Source: Lantana camara (taxonomy: Eukaryota > Streptophyta > Magnoliopsida > Lamiales > Verbenaceae). Taken from it: DNA of 64,000 bases. The notes under the pieces are model-generated. The model did no database searches and was not told the origin of the DNA. It saw only the letters and a program-made list of their open reading frames with translations. Every line of letters begins with the position of its first letter. Position 1 is the stretch's first letter. The DNA lies in the NCBI GenBank assembly GCA_037501455.1, contig CM074858.1:11396501-11460500 (forward strand). The letters run 5' to 3'. This document shows, one piece after another, positions 1 through 11,397 of this stretch. The position numbers and the translations under genes were made by a program.

Positions 1-287
1 GTTTTAAGAATTTTATTTTGTACTAGGTGAAAGGGGGGGGGGGGGGAAGAAAAAAATAATTTAAAAAAAGAAAAAAAATTATATTAAAATAATAGAATAT
101 TTTAAATATTTTAACACCTAAATATGAGTTTCACTCTCAAATTTGGAGAGTGAAGTTCACATACCACTACTAAGGAGACTAGTTGAAATTTATTTAAAAT
201 GACAAGGAGTCTAATTAGAATAAAATTAATATGAGAAGGTATTTCAAATATTTTGAATATTATAAGGGGATAATTTAAATTTTACTC
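1..287. other. Non-coding left edge with a G-run
   Basis: AT-rich DNA with a run of 14 G at about 33-46. I see no gene, and no ORF with recognisable content. The duplicated block A begins immediately after it. Confidence 0.5.
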
Positions 288-744
288 TTTGATATAGTCA
301 TGAATTAAAACGTGTTGGTAAATTGTGTATGTAAAAAACAAAAGTGAATATGTACTTAGGGCCGCCTAAATAGATCAAATTCCTATTAGAATCCACCAAA
401 AGTCGTCTGGCTTCGTAATGCAAGAAACTGTTCATAATAACCATTTATTATATGATCCGTAAAAGTGCTTTTTTAAATAATAAATTTAATTTACTTATCA
501 TATAATTGGATGAGATTAATAGGGTACTCAGATTAAAAATTTTCCTATTTCTTTTTAAAGACAAAATCTAGATATGATGTGACGAGGATAAGATCAATTA
601 ATTATTAAGGACAAATGGGTGAGCAAAATGTTGGACATTTTAAATAATTACAAGAAGTAGTTGGTGAGGTAGGCCATGTTTTTAGGTCATTGCTGAGTCG
701 ATTAATTTAATTTAATTCGATTAAACCCAAAAATGGAATATTTA

Positions 745-929
745 ACTTAACGGAAAATTTTAGTCCAGATCCGATTTGACCGGATCCAATCAATTAAAAA
801 GGAGTATATTACACTTGCCATTTGATTGGTTACTCTCCCCAAACTTTCCACCAATCACGGGGTAAATGTAAAACACTCGCCCCCTCGTTACACCGGTTTG
901 GCCGAGTCAGGATCGGGTTAGAATTACCC
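745..929. other. Insertion/deletion difference between the two A blocks
   Basis: This segment is present here and absent at the matching point in copy 2 (near 38620), where flanking sequence joins directly. It could be a small insertion in copy 1 or a deletion in copy 2. No clean terminal repeat is visible. Confidence 0.5.
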
Positions 930-2010
930 TTATAGGACCACAAGGAGTAGGATGCCAATACAAATTTCCTTTTGCAACACAGGCTTAGGCTAGAATTATC
1001 CCAACGACAGAGATATTGCTAACACATTTCATGTTTACGTACACGATCACATATGTAAGAATGAATTAGCTCAATAAGAAAAAGATATAATATTTCTGGA
1101 TAAATTATATCCACATTTTCAAAAATTTAACCTAATTACAATTCATATTAGATATTAGATTGGGAATTACCTGGCCAACCCCAACTAATTTGCTTTTATT
1201 TTATGTGTAACATTAGCTATCTTAATCGGATTGGTGTAATAAAAATGTAAATATTTTACGCTTAAGATCTTGAAAGAGTGTAATATATTTACCTATCGTA
1301 TATAATAAAATTGGATTTGCAGACTAAATTAAGTTTGCGTTAGAATTTTTCCAACACTCTTAATTTAGATAGAAATTCCAATTGTACGTCTTATTTATTA
1401 GGAAGAAAAGACAGTGGAGTTAGGTTCGTAATATATACTTGTCTTATATATTATTGAAAGGGAGACTCTATAAATATTAGTAAGGAAAAAGAAAACCTAT
1501 AAGAATTTCCAGTACCAACAGGTCTACGGTCTATAATAATTATTTTACGTCCACCCAATCTCTATGTTATATATGTTTCCCACACGTAACACGTTTAAGA
1601 TCGAGAAATAGTTACAGAGTTGATTAATTCTTCTGCAGACACAAAATGTTTGTAGCTTTAAATTTTAATCCACACTGACGCACCGATACTAAATAATTGT
1701 ATATTTGTATGGAAGGATCGAATCGAGTGGAACTATTAAAATGTAAAATTCTTTTTATCAGTAGTACGCAATTGAGTATATATTTAGAAACTCAAATCTA
1801 ATTTTTTTTATACTTTTTTTGGTTAGAAAATTTAAAACTTGTGATTAAGATAACATAGGGTCGAACCACTAAACTACATCATTTGATGTTGTACCATCTC
1901 CAACACGATATGAATACTTTGAAGTTTGAAGCTTCATTCGTCCTTTTAATAAATATTTGTTTGTTTCTTTTTTCCATAAAATTTAGGAGCTTAATTATTT
2001 AATTTTAATA

Positions 2011-2140
2011 ATTTGGTATTGGGAAAATTGCAAAAATCGGGATACCAACTGATCCCATTTTACACTTTGAGGACAGTTCATTTTCCGATGGCAAAAAAAC
2101 TCTATATCTCCAAAAATTGGCAATTTTGGATCAATTTTCG
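2011..2140 (+). repeat. Interspersed repeat R, copy in block A
   Basis: A non-coding repeat that begins near TTGGTATTGGGAAAATTGCA. Its other copies are at 39738-39960 (same orientation), and in reverse orientation at 5229-5459 plus 11398-11445, where a CACTA element splits it. A more diverged relative seems to lie at 31441-31560. This copy is cut short near 2140 by the LTR fragment that follows. Confidence 0.65.
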
Positions 2141-2157
2141 CTGGAGATATAGGCCGA

Positions 2158-4274
2158 ACCCGGCGAGTGAGGGCAATCTCCAACTTTTACACCGATAGTG
2201 AACAATACAATCTTTAGGTTTATCTCAATAATTATCATGCAAATCATTACAGTGCACACTTAGCAGTTTCACGAACTCCTTCTTCCTCCGGTGATGGTGG
2301 GATTGCAAGGCCCCACCACCCAATCACGATGTACGTCAGGTTCATGACTCCTACGTACGGGATTCCTTCCTCCACCAAACCTCCTGGTGGATTCAAGGTT
2401 CATCCCCACGATGTGAGGGGAGTGCAGAGTTACCCGTCAGCCCATGCTTTCCCGGTTGGCTCATACACTAACCCTCGGGCCCACAGTGCACGATTCACGA
2501 TTACTCGCCAAACACGATCAATTCACGATATCACGATCATTTCAATATGTCACGATAATCATTTGCAATCACTTGAGGTTTTTAGAAAGATTATAGATAT
2601 ATATATACATTTTGGCTAAAATATCACATAGGGTTGTAAGGGTTCTATATATCTAGGAATTAAACCTCACCTGACAGGCGACACGACGACTCAAGGATGC
2701 ATAAACGTGCTCAGTTGATCACAATCTCCGCCCTGGAGAAGAACTGGACAAGAAACGGGACATTGTGCACTCGTGAGACCATAACTCAATAATGATACCA
2801 AATGTGACGCACGGCGTAATCATAATCAATATGTCATGCAATAACACTTATAGAATGTCAATTAAGAGCCTAATTATCACTAAGCCAAGTTTATAACTCA
2901 TATAAGTCACATACGGGAGCCAAGGAAGTGAAAAAAATGCAATAAGAGAGGTTTTGGCAAAGTTTGGCAAAAGCCGGCAATTTTTGGAAATGCGCACACT
3001 GTAGAAACCCCGGAATAACTTGAGTTCTAGAAGTTAGAATTGAGTTTTGTTTATTGGATATAAAACTAGACACATAGACCTTTCCAACGCTATATGACAC
3101 GTTTTCCAGTTCAAAGCGAGGTGAAAATGGCGTAGGTCCGAAGTTGGACAAAATGCAGATTCGGAAGGGGTCGCGGGCGCGACCATTTTTACTCTATTTT
3201 TGGTTGCAGCCGCGACCTAATTTTTCATGAATTTTCATGCAATTTTTCAAAACTCGAAACTTGGCCAAATTTTGGTAGCGGCCGCGACCTGATTTATGTG
3301 TATTTCAGGTCGCGGTCGCGACCTTCAAGTTCTGCAGAAAAACAGAGCAGAAAGAGGGGAAAAATGCACGAACCACACACCAAATTCATCAAAACACTTA
3401 TAATTCAACTCCAAATACAAGAATTCATGAAAATAACATATATTCATGCTTAAAGTATAATAAAAACCAATATAAACACATAAATCATGACTTGATCATC
3501 AAGATTTTCACTTTGGAACTTAATTATGAACTCATCATATAAGATCAAATTCTTAAGGATTTCATGCATTAATCCAAGTTATAATCATGTATTCATGTAA
3601 CAACTCCCAAATAATCCATATATTTCCATGAATCACAAACCCTAGCATCAAATCATAATTCAAGAATTCACATATATAGCTCACATATACCTTGAAATGG
3701 AAAGAGAAGGAAAGAGATGAAGATGAGATGCTTCCAAGATTCTTAATTCATCCTAAATATTCACTTGAAATGATGGAATTTTCTCTCCTTCTTCTTGGTG
3801 TTGAATCGTGAGAAATGGGGAGCAAATATGTGTATATTTTATGAAATGAATTGATGAATGAAATGGAGACTACATGATGCTTCTACATATATGGATGATC
3901 AAGCACAATTTGCAATCAAGTCCCTCAAATGTATAAGTTATGCAATTAAGTTCTATTCCTACAATTTTAGTCACTTTGGTCCAAGAATTTGTCATGCAAT
4001 TAGGTCCTTGAATTAAAACGAATGAGCATTTAAGGATAATTAAACAGTTAGATCACGTTAGACAATTAATTCACGTATTAATCGAATCCCATTCGTGCAA
4101 TAATTCTCAAAATGACATAATTTCACATAATTCCACGTAAACATGTTGAAACATAATTCATCTAATTTTCATAAAATGTAGGAGTTTAATAAACGAAAGA
4201 TTACATAAATCCTAACTCTTGGAAAACTCACACGTGTCGTGCGTACCTGAATAACCGAAAATAGGGGCGTTACA
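2158..4274 (-). mobile_element. Truncated giant solo LTR (family G, copy G4)
   Basis: Reverse-oriented copy of the long LTR family represented by the complete solo LTRs at 40570-43756, 46446-49106 and 58052-60663. The 5' LTR terminus (TGTAACGCCCC on the minus strand) is intact at 4274. The 3' part, about 0.6 kb by comparison with the copy at 46446-49106, is missing at the left edge, so no target duplication can be tested. No coding region is present. It carries the inverted-repeat cluster described at 3168-3324. Confidence 0.75.
3168..3324. repeat. Inverted-repeat cluster in LTR G4 (GGTCGCG-nn-CGCGACC)
   Basis: Four copies of a 16-bp inverted repeat with 7-bp arms and a two-base centre lie at about 3169-3184, 3209-3223, 3274-3289 and 3308-3323. 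Two are perfect in the arms (centres GG and GT); two have one or two mismatches. The other LTRs of this family hold an equivalent cluster in the same place but with different arm sequences. Confidence 0.8.
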
Positions 4275-5040
4275 ACCCCCACCCTGTTGGAGAAGATGAC
4301 AGCACCACCACACCAAGAATTGGAGATTTCTCCTTTCTTTGTCGAATTCAACGTATGGGTAGTGTTTTTCGATCACCGCGATGCGAGAGTCGCATTGATA
4401 CCAATTTCGTGGGCCAATTTTCAGCGGTGGTGGCTCTGTAAAGAAGCGAAGTCGCGCCACCACCTCCACCAACAAATCTGCTCACCACTACCAAGTCTGC
4501 CGCCACACCAACCGACGTCGCCACCATCAACATAACACACTATGAATCACTAGATCTATTGCCCACCAGGCACAAAGCTTTCGCCGCTAGATCCACCCAA
4601 ATTTGCCACCACCAAGACAACCACCATCAAATCAACTCAACACCACCACCAAATCCGCCGCACCACCCCACCACCAAAATTGCGATAAGGGTTTCTTTTT
4701 GCCTACCTTTAACACCAGCGCCGCCAGCCATCGTCTTCACCACCATCTACCCTTAACTCCAACCTTCGTCCTACCACAGATCCAGATCTGTACATATAAT
4801 GTTATCTTTTTCTTTTTTTGTGTTTTCAATTTTTAAATAGTATCTTAGAAATTAGAATGATAAAGCTATTTTTCATAGCAAATTAGAGCTCCTGGTTGAT
4901 AATTAATTGATATTGGGTGATCGTTTACGACCGTTGTTAAATATTTGTAACAATCTTCTGAGAAACATTTAAATCCAGAACAGATCTGCATATTAAAATT
5001 ATGTATTTATGAATTTCTTTGATTATTTTTTACTATGTTA

Positions 5041-5086
<46 letters not shown>

Positions 5087-5228
5087 GTATTATATTAGTA
5101 TAATATATGAAATAATTAGATATTAAAGTAATATAAGTAATTGTATGTAAATTAAGTATTTAAGGGTCTAATTTATTCTCCCTCTCACTCATGTTTTCGA
5201 CATATTTGATTTTTTTATTTTAAATTAA
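4275..5228. other. Non-coding spacer; end of block A and a (TA)n microsatellite
   Basis: The first 75 bp (to about 4350) belong to block A. Then comes a C/A-rich stretch (about 4430-4760) whose Pro/His-rich ORFs in several frames look like low-complexity artefacts. A (TA)n microsatellite lies at 5042-5080. I see no supported gene. Confidence 0.5.
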
Positions 5229-5459
5229 TAAAGTTAAATTGCCACATGGATAGTGGCTTGTGACATGTATATTGTGGTTTGTCACATCAGATAAATTTAC
5301 ACATAAGACAGTTTTGAGTGATCACGTGAGGTGCACGATCTGTTTTCCGGCGACCAATTGTGATTTCCGGCGAAAATTAACCCAAAATTTCCAATTTTTG
5401 GAGATACAGGGTTTTTTTTACCACCGGAAAATGAATTGTCCTCAAAGTACAAAATGGGG
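5229..5459 (-). repeat. Interspersed repeat R, left half of a copy split by CACTA-1
   Basis: Reverse-oriented copy of the repeat also seen at 2011-2140 and 39738-39960. It is interrupted at 5460-5462 (TCA) by the CACTA element and continues at 11398-11445. Joining the halves with one TCA gives the uninterrupted form seen at 39767-39785. Confidence 0.75.
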
Positions 5460-5479
5460 TCACACTACAAGAAAACAGG

Positions 5480-5840
5480 CGAATTCCGAAGGAAATTTCC
5501 GAGGGAATTCCGAGGGATTCCCTATGAAAATATCAGTTTCCGAGGGAATTCATTCCCTCGGAAAAAGCCTCCTCGGAATTGGTTCTAAGGGAAAATTTTC
5601 CAAGGGAATTCCCTCGGAAAAACAATTCCGAGGAAAATCTTAATATTTATTTCCCTCGGAATTCTCTCGCAATTCCCTCGGAATTTGGCCAATAATAATA
5701 TTTCCCTCGGAATCCTGTACTAATTTTGTTAAAGTTCATTTTTCCGAGGGAATTCCGAGGGATTTTTCCTCGGAATCCTATACTAATTTTGTTAAAATTC
5801 ATTTTTCCGAGGGAATTTCGAGGGATTTTCTCTCGGAATC
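5480..5840. repeat. Left subterminal repeats of CACTA-1
   Basis: Many direct and inverted copies of a motif around TTCCGAGGGAATTCCCTCGG. They probably mark the subterminal region bound by a CACTA transposase. The long ORF that crosses here is a by-product of the repeats. Confidence 0.8.
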
Positions 5841-6083
5841 TTTTTTTTTATATATATTTTTTAAAATTTATTTCGGATGTCTAAATAAAATTTATTATAT
5901 ATATTTATTTTAAATAAATATTATACCTATTATAAAATATTTATTCATAATCCAAAATTTAAATATACATCAAATCCCAAATCTAAATATAAACATAATT
6001 AAATATATAATTTGAAAAGTCATATATTCTTACATAAAACAAAACCTATCTATTGAAATGACAATAGGAGAACAAAAATTTTA

Positions 6084-7542
6084 TCAAACAATGAGCTCAA
6101 AGACCAAACTTGGTTGTGAGATTTTATCAAAAAAGGTGTTTGGCTGAAGAACAACAGTAAGGGTTTGCTCAAGCACTATCCCATTGCTCGTCTTAGAGGC
6201 ATCAAACTCATCTGACTTCAAATGCATCCTCTGGGAATGATAATAACCCTTGTATATTGAAGATCGATCCATCAGTGAAGAAAACCCTGCTTTGTCTCTG
6301 CATGGAAGCAACTTCAACCCGGGTGTGAGATTCTCAGTGCAAACTGCTACACGAGGCAATGTGTGTAACTTGCCTGAAAATGATCGAAAGCTCCACCGAG
6401 GTGCAGAGTAAATAGTTGAATGCTCCAAGAAGTTGATTGAGGCACAAAAGGGTTAGGTTCTTCCGGGAGTCATCTACCTGGTCTAGGGGAACATCAAAAT
6501 CAGCCCATAATTCTACTCCTGGAGGCTTAGAATTGTTACTTGATATTGGTTCAAATCCTCCCCAGCATTCATAATTCCAGCGACCTTGAGTGAAAGACAG
6601 CTCCATCTCTTTGATCTGAAACTTGTGAACCTGATTGTGCAGCAATAAGATATCAATGTAAAATTTTCGGACAGCTTAATGCTAAGAAATTCAGCATGAA
6701 AACATTTAAATAGTTGTACATGGAATATAGGAACTTCAAAAGAAACCGACATATATCAAATGAAATACAAAGTGAAACAACAAAAGCAAGATTCCTAACA
6801 GTTGCTTAGAAAAATTCAAAACAAGAAGGCAGCTAACAAAAAAAATTATCTGCATGACATGTGACAAGAGTGGCAATATATTTCAATTTGGACATCCACG
6901 ACATAGCGTCTCAAAGTAAAGAATACCATGATCAAGATGAGGCTACTGTTGCCAAGTATACAAAACCTTGTTACTGTTTCTCCAGCACCATTCTTTTAAG
7001 TTCAAACTGTTAATCACTCAAGAAATTTATCAGATCAAACTTCACAGGTCACTAGTTCAAATGTCTAATTTTCTATTTAAACAACTAAAGTTCATTAATT
7101 CCCATTACAGTTAATCCATTTGTAAATCTCAATGTACATAAAGCCAAATAGTTTGTCACTAGACAAAACCTTCATCGAACAACCAGCAAGCACAAAGTCA
7201 ATTTCATTATGAATAAAATGGAGAAAGCATAGCTAATAAACCTTACTAGCAATTCCATAACAATGAAATGCTAAAATATCAAAACCCAATAGCTAAAACT
7301 TAACACTTTACCAGCTGATGAATGGATTTAGGGAAAAGGTAATGGTGGCGGCCATATGTCCGAGTCGGCAGGGCACTGCTCTGAAAGTGGAAATGAGCCA
7401 ATACGTTTTGATCGGGAAGAGGCCTCAACAGCAGCGCCTCCGTAAACTCTTCATCCAGTACTAATTTCTCTTCTTCAGCTAGTGATTTGGAGGCAGAAAA
7501 CAGCACTATGAACAACAAAATAATGGATTTTAAACAGCTCAT
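6084..7542 (-). pseudogene. PIG-T (GPI transamidase subunit) 5' gene fragment, frameshifted and truncated
   Basis: PIG-T is an ER membrane subunit of the GPI transamidase that attaches GPI anchors to proteins. Exon 1 (7542-7312) has an ATG, a hydrophobic signal peptide (residues about 1-22) and the family block LLLRPLPDQNVLAHFHFQS followed by GRHHYLFPKSIHQL. An intron of 681 bp with GT-AG ends (7311-6631) is retained. Exon 2 starts at 6630 with VHKFQIKEMELSFTQGRWNYE. Near 6450 the frame shifts after KNLT: by comparison with the family a few residues are lost, and the continuation FCASINFLEHSTIYSAP lies in another frame. A third recognisable block (CTENLTPGLKLLPCRDKAGF, then GIVLEQTLTVVLQP) follows, and the reading ends at 6084. 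Roughly the C-terminal two thirds of PIG-T are absent. The retained intron means genomic DNA was captured, not a cDNA. It lies inside CACTA-1. Confidence 0.88.
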
Positions 7543-7805
7543 TTGATCACTGTATTAACCATTGTATTAGGAAGAGCTTCAACCTTAATTTGCAAAATGT
7601 TTGCAAGTTCCTCCTCCACCTTCACGATTCTTGGAGCTAAACTTTCGAGTTTGGTTTTGTAAAGTGCAGCCAACTCATCAGATTCAGCCTTTTTTATCCT
7701 CAAATCTCCTACAATCTGCTGCAACTTTATTAAATTGTTAAGTGTTAACCAACCCTTTTCTGCCCCAAATTCGAATACCCCAAAAATCAGTGCAAATTGC
7801 AACAC
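7539..7805 (-). CDS. Unrecognised coiled-coil ORF, probably a captured gene fragment
   Basis: An open frame of about 88 codons with no in-frame ATG at its beginning; it opens just after an in-frame TGA. A hydrophobic N-terminal stretch (LQFALIFGVFEF) is followed by a charged, heptad-like helix (LRIKKAESDELAALYKTKLE then IVKVEEELANIL) typical of a coiled coil. Its TGA overlaps the PIG-T ATG as ATGA. Plants do not normally use such coupling, so I infer that two captured fragments happen to abut, or that this is a diverged exon or 5' leader. I do not recognise the family. A weak upstream exon could end at 8038 with a donor AAG|GTATTAAC. Confidence 0.45.
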   Translation of the reverse strand: MLQFALIFGVFEFGAEKGWLTLNNLIKLQQIVGDLRIKKAESDELAALYKTKLESLAPRIVKVEEELANILQIKVEALPNTMVNTVIK

Positions 7806-8155
7806 CAATCAATCTTCTTAAAATACAATCCACAAAATTACCAGCTTCAAACAAATTCTCATTTCAGTTTCACCACGCAACCACGCACTCAAATCAACAA
7901 AAAAGCAAAATCCAAGACTTTAAAGTAACAAACATAGATCTATACAGATGCAATTCTAATTCAGTAAGAAAAAATGTAACATATATTGAAGCACACAACA
8001 CAAACGAACTTAAATCCCAAGCACGTAATGTTAATACCTTTTTTCTTGCAAGTGGGTTGATGCCGAGAGGCGGGGAGGGAGGAGGGGCAGCACGGCGCGG
8101 GGAGGGGTAGGCGGAGCTGCACCGGCTGATTGCAGAGGAGACAATTAGTGCCCAA

Positions 8156-9168
8156 GGGACGCCCAAGACTTATTTGAGGGATATAACCCTCAATTTCTTT
8201 TCCCTTTTTTTTAATCTCTATTATCTGAGGTGGCTAATAATCACGTCATATCTTTCAAATTCAGATCTCCCACTCAAATCAAACCCTAGTTTTCTTTTCT
8301 TCTTCGCCGTTTCTTCTTCTCCCCTTCTCTTTTTCTCTTCTTCTTCTCTCATTCAACTACCTTCTCTCGCCGGGATGAATTCAGTTTTTCTTCTTCAACG
8401 ATGAATCAGGATGAATCTCCTCTCCTTGTACACGCATGACAAAGTTAATCGGATGAATTTCAAAAATTATCGATAATATTTTTCTTCTTCTTCTTCTTCT
8501 TTTTTTTTGTCTCAATCTTCAAGAACTTGAAGATATATGAAATCACGTGAATTCTTTTGAAAATCGCGTGACTCGATCTTCAAAATAAATCACGCGACTT
8601 CATAGAATTATGAAGTCGCTGCGCGATTACGATAGTCGAGCACGCGACTTCATAATTCTATGAAGTCGCGTGATTTCCTTTGAAGATCGCGTGACTCGAT
8701 CTTCAAGAGAAATCACGCGACTTCATAAATCTATGAAGTCGCTGCGCGATTACGATAGTCGAGCACGCGACTTCATAATTCTATGAAGTCGCGTGATTTC
8801 CTTTGAAGATCGTAGTCGAGCACGCGACTTCATAGAATTATGAAGTCGCGTGATTTCTGTTGAAGATCGAGTCACGCGATCTTCAAAGGAGATGAATAAA
8901 AATAATAAAAGAAAAAAGAAAAAAAGAAAAAAAAAATTGAAGAAGAATAAAAATAATTTAAAAAAATAAAGAAAATAAAAGAAAATAAAAGAAAAAAAGA
9001 AAAGAAAAAAATCGAGTGCGCGATTTCTGAAATCGCTCACTCGATTTGTACACGTGGAAAATAATTATATTTAATATTTATTTTATTAGACAAAATTGAG
9101 AAAAGGGTTATATACCCAATTCTTTTAAAACTAGGGGTTACATAACTAAAAAAAAACTTGGACGTCCC
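8156..9168. mobile_element. Palindrome-rich insertion inside CACTA-1
   Basis: The ends are inverted relatives (GGGACGCCCAAG on the left; GGGACGTCCAAG on the right when read inward). The contents are non-coding: a T/C-rich half, five palindromes at 8597-8850 and an A-rich half. No short target duplication directly abuts the ends, but a 13-bp direct repeat ATTGCAGAGGAGA lies just outside (8129-8141 and 9186-9198). The poly-Phe ORF at 8750-9040 is an artefact of the A-rich DNA. Confidence 0.55.
8590..8860. repeat. Five tandem-spaced palindromes (GCGACTTCATA core arms)
   Basis: Five near-perfect inverted repeats of about 26 bp share the arms GCGACTTCATA / TATGAAGTCGC, with small variable centres (GAAT, ATTC, AATC). 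They lie near 8597, 8644, 8716, 8766 and 8824. Shorter inverted segments (for example CGATCTTCAA with TTGAAGATCG) alternate with them. Confidence 0.8.
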
Positions 9169-9568
9169 TTTTAACCGAATGCCCCATTGCAGAGGAGAGT
9201 TTGGGGCGGAGGAAAAAATTAGGGCAGATTGATCGAAGTGTTTAATTCTTTTAGAGGAAAAAGAGATCTAAGATGATGTTTAATTTGGGGGTAGAATGAA
9301 ATATTTCAATAAAATTGATGGGAATGAGGTTAATTTGGGGGAGAATGAAACATTTCAATAAAATTTGATGTTATATCATTTAATACATTTATTAATTATA
9401 TTATAATATTCGAAAAAATTTACACAAAATTTGTAAATTGTATGGTAAACATAATAAATTATATATTATACTATTTAATAATTTTATAATTATTTATATA
9501 CTATTTAATAGACTTATAATTTCATATTGCATCATTTAATATTTAATAATTTTATAATTATTTATATA

Positions 9569-9612
<44 letters not shown>

Positions 9613-9718
9613 ATTCAATAGAGTTTACGGTAATCTATTATCCCATTTAATAGATATATAACTCTATATTATATTGTTATTATATAGATTGTTTTTTGGT
9701 GAAATAATATATAGATAA

Positions 9719-10930
9719 AATTCTTACCGAATGTTTGATTATATATGTATAACCATCAATTCACTCATTTAATAACTAAAATTATCTTACTTAATTCACT
9801 AATTATATATATAATTGTCATGGATTGTATTTAAACTCAACAAATTATTATGTAGTGCTTAAATTTAAAAATTATCCTCGGAATTTGGAAAAAAACTAAA
9901 TATTAAGAAAAGAGAAAACATTGTTTTTTAAAGTTAAATGTAATAACATGATGTTTTATTCGTTAGTTAATTAAATAAGAAAAAATTCTCTTTCGAAAAT
10001 ATGTAAAAACGAAATTCGATTTTAATTTAAAATAAAACGAATGTCTTTAACGTTATGATATCGTTCGAAATTCTTACCGAACGTTTGATTATATATGTAT
10101 AACCATCAATTCACTCATTTAATAACTAAAATTATCTTACTTTATTCACTAATTATACATATAATTGTCATGGATTGTATTTAAACTCAACAAATTATTA
10201 TGTAGTGCTTAAATTTAAAAATTATATATTGCAAATTCCGAGGAAAATTTCCTCGGAATTCCCTCGGAATTTGGAAAAAATCTAAATATTAAGAAAAGAG
10301 AAAACATTGTTTTTTAAAAGTGAAATGTAATAACATGATGTTTTATTCGTTAGTTAATTAAATAAGAAAAAATCCTCTTCCGAAAATATGTGAAAACGAA
10401 ATTCGATTTTAATTTAAAATAAAACGAATGTCCTTAACGTTATGATATCGTTCGAAATTCTTACCGAACGTTTGATTATATATGTATAACCATCAATTCA
10501 CTCATTTAATAACTAAAATTATCTTACTTTATTCACTAATTATACATATAATTGTCATGGATTGTATTTAAACTCAACAAATTATTATGTAGTGCTTAAA
10601 TTTAAAAATTATATATTGCAAATTCCGAGGGATTTCCGAGGGAAAATGATTTTCCCTCGGAATTTGGAAAAAAACTAAATATTAAGAAAAGAGAAAACAT
10701 TATTTTTTAAAGTTAAATGTAATAACATGATGTTTTATTCGTTAGTTAATTAAATAAGAAAAAATTCTCTTCCGAAAATATGTGAAAACGAAATTCGATT
10801 TTAATTTAAAATAAAACGAATGTCCTTAACGTTATGATATCGTTCGAAATACTTACCGAATGTTTGATTACATATGTATAACCATCAATTCACTCATTTA
10901 ATAACTAAAATTATCTTACTTTATTTACTA
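9719..10930. repeat. Tandem array of about 350-390 bp units
   Basis: Three full units and one partial unit start near 9719, 10069, 10456 and 10848, each opening with TTCTTACCGAA(T/C)GTTTGATT. The units differ mainly in how much CACTA-type motif (TTCCGAGGGATTTCC class) they hold near their middle. A (AT)n microsatellite lies just upstream at about 9571-9606. Non-coding. Confidence 0.85.
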
Positions 10931-11396
10931 AAAATTAAATAAATTCTAATTTTCCGAGGGAATATTCCCTCGGAATATTCAAGATTTGAAAATATGAAAA
11001 TTTCCGAGGGAATATATCCCTCGGAAAATAATTTTAATTTAAAAATTATATAAGTTTTACTATTCCGAGGGAATTTCCCTCGAAAAATTCAAGATCTAAA
11101 AATGCGAAAATTTCCAAGGGAATATATCCCTCGGAAATCCCTCAGAATATAATTTTATTTAAAAATTAAATAAATTCTAATTTTTCGAGGGAAAAATCCC
11201 TCGAAATTCCCCGGAAAATAATTTTAATTTAAAAAATAATTACGTTTTAATGTTCCAAGGGAAAAGTCCCTCGGAAATCCCTCGGAAAACTTGGCGGCTA
11301 ACCTTGGCACTGAAATTTTCGAGGGATTTTAAAGGGAATTTTCCCTCGGAAAATAATTTGGCGAATTCCCTCGGAATTCGCCTGTTTTCTTGTAGT
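10930..11396. repeat. Right subterminal repeats of CACTA-1
   Basis: Dense direct and inverted copies of the TTCCGAGGGAA motif, ending in the right terminal inverted repeat. They mirror the array at 5480-5840. Confidence 0.8.
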
Positions 11397-11397
11397 A

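Larger units (their letters stand above)
288..2150. repeat. Duplicated block A, copy 1 (pairs with 38144-39870)
   Basis: About 1.8 kb of non-coding DNA that recurs in the same orientation at 38144-39870 with near-identical sequence and only small substitutions and indels. The homology starts at the motif TTTGATATAGTCATG in both copies. A further 75 bp of the block (4275-4350) reappears after the truncated LTR and matches 40313-40391. Copy 1 has about 185 extra bases at 745-929 that copy 2 lacks. No coding potential is seen. Confidence 0.85.
5463..11397. mobile_element. CACTA-1: non-autonomous gene-carrying CACTA transposon
   Basis: The left terminus reads CACTACAAGAAAACAGGCG and the right terminus is its inverted match, with one change in the last base (TAGTA instead of TAGTG). 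A perfect 3-bp target duplication TCA flanks it (5460-5462 and 11398-11400). The empty site exists in paralogous repeat copies, for example 39767-39785 in reverse. Both ends hold arrays of a TTCCGAGGGAATTCC-type motif, as expected of CACTA subterminal transposase-binding repeats. No CACTA transposase is present. The interior holds a PIG-T gene fragment, a coiled-coil ORF, a palindrome-rich insertion and a tandem array, so this is a Pack-CACTA-like element of 5935 bp. Confidence 0.9.

Noticed and set aside
4287..4836. Overlapping Pro/His-rich ORFs on both strands
   Set aside because: Low-complexity CCA/CAC-rich DNA open in several frames; no domain, no consistent start, no splice support.
5260..5643. 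127-codon ORF on the + strand
   Set aside because: It crosses the CACTA-1 left end and its composition follows the repeated GGGAATTCC motif; a by-product of the repeats.
7742..8110. 122-codon + strand ORF
   Set aside because: Antisense to the coiled-coil and PIG-T region; the composition reflects the opposite strand and a GC-rich leader.
8750..9040. Phe-rich membrane-like ORF on the minus strand
   Set aside because: Produced by A-rich low-complexity DNA.
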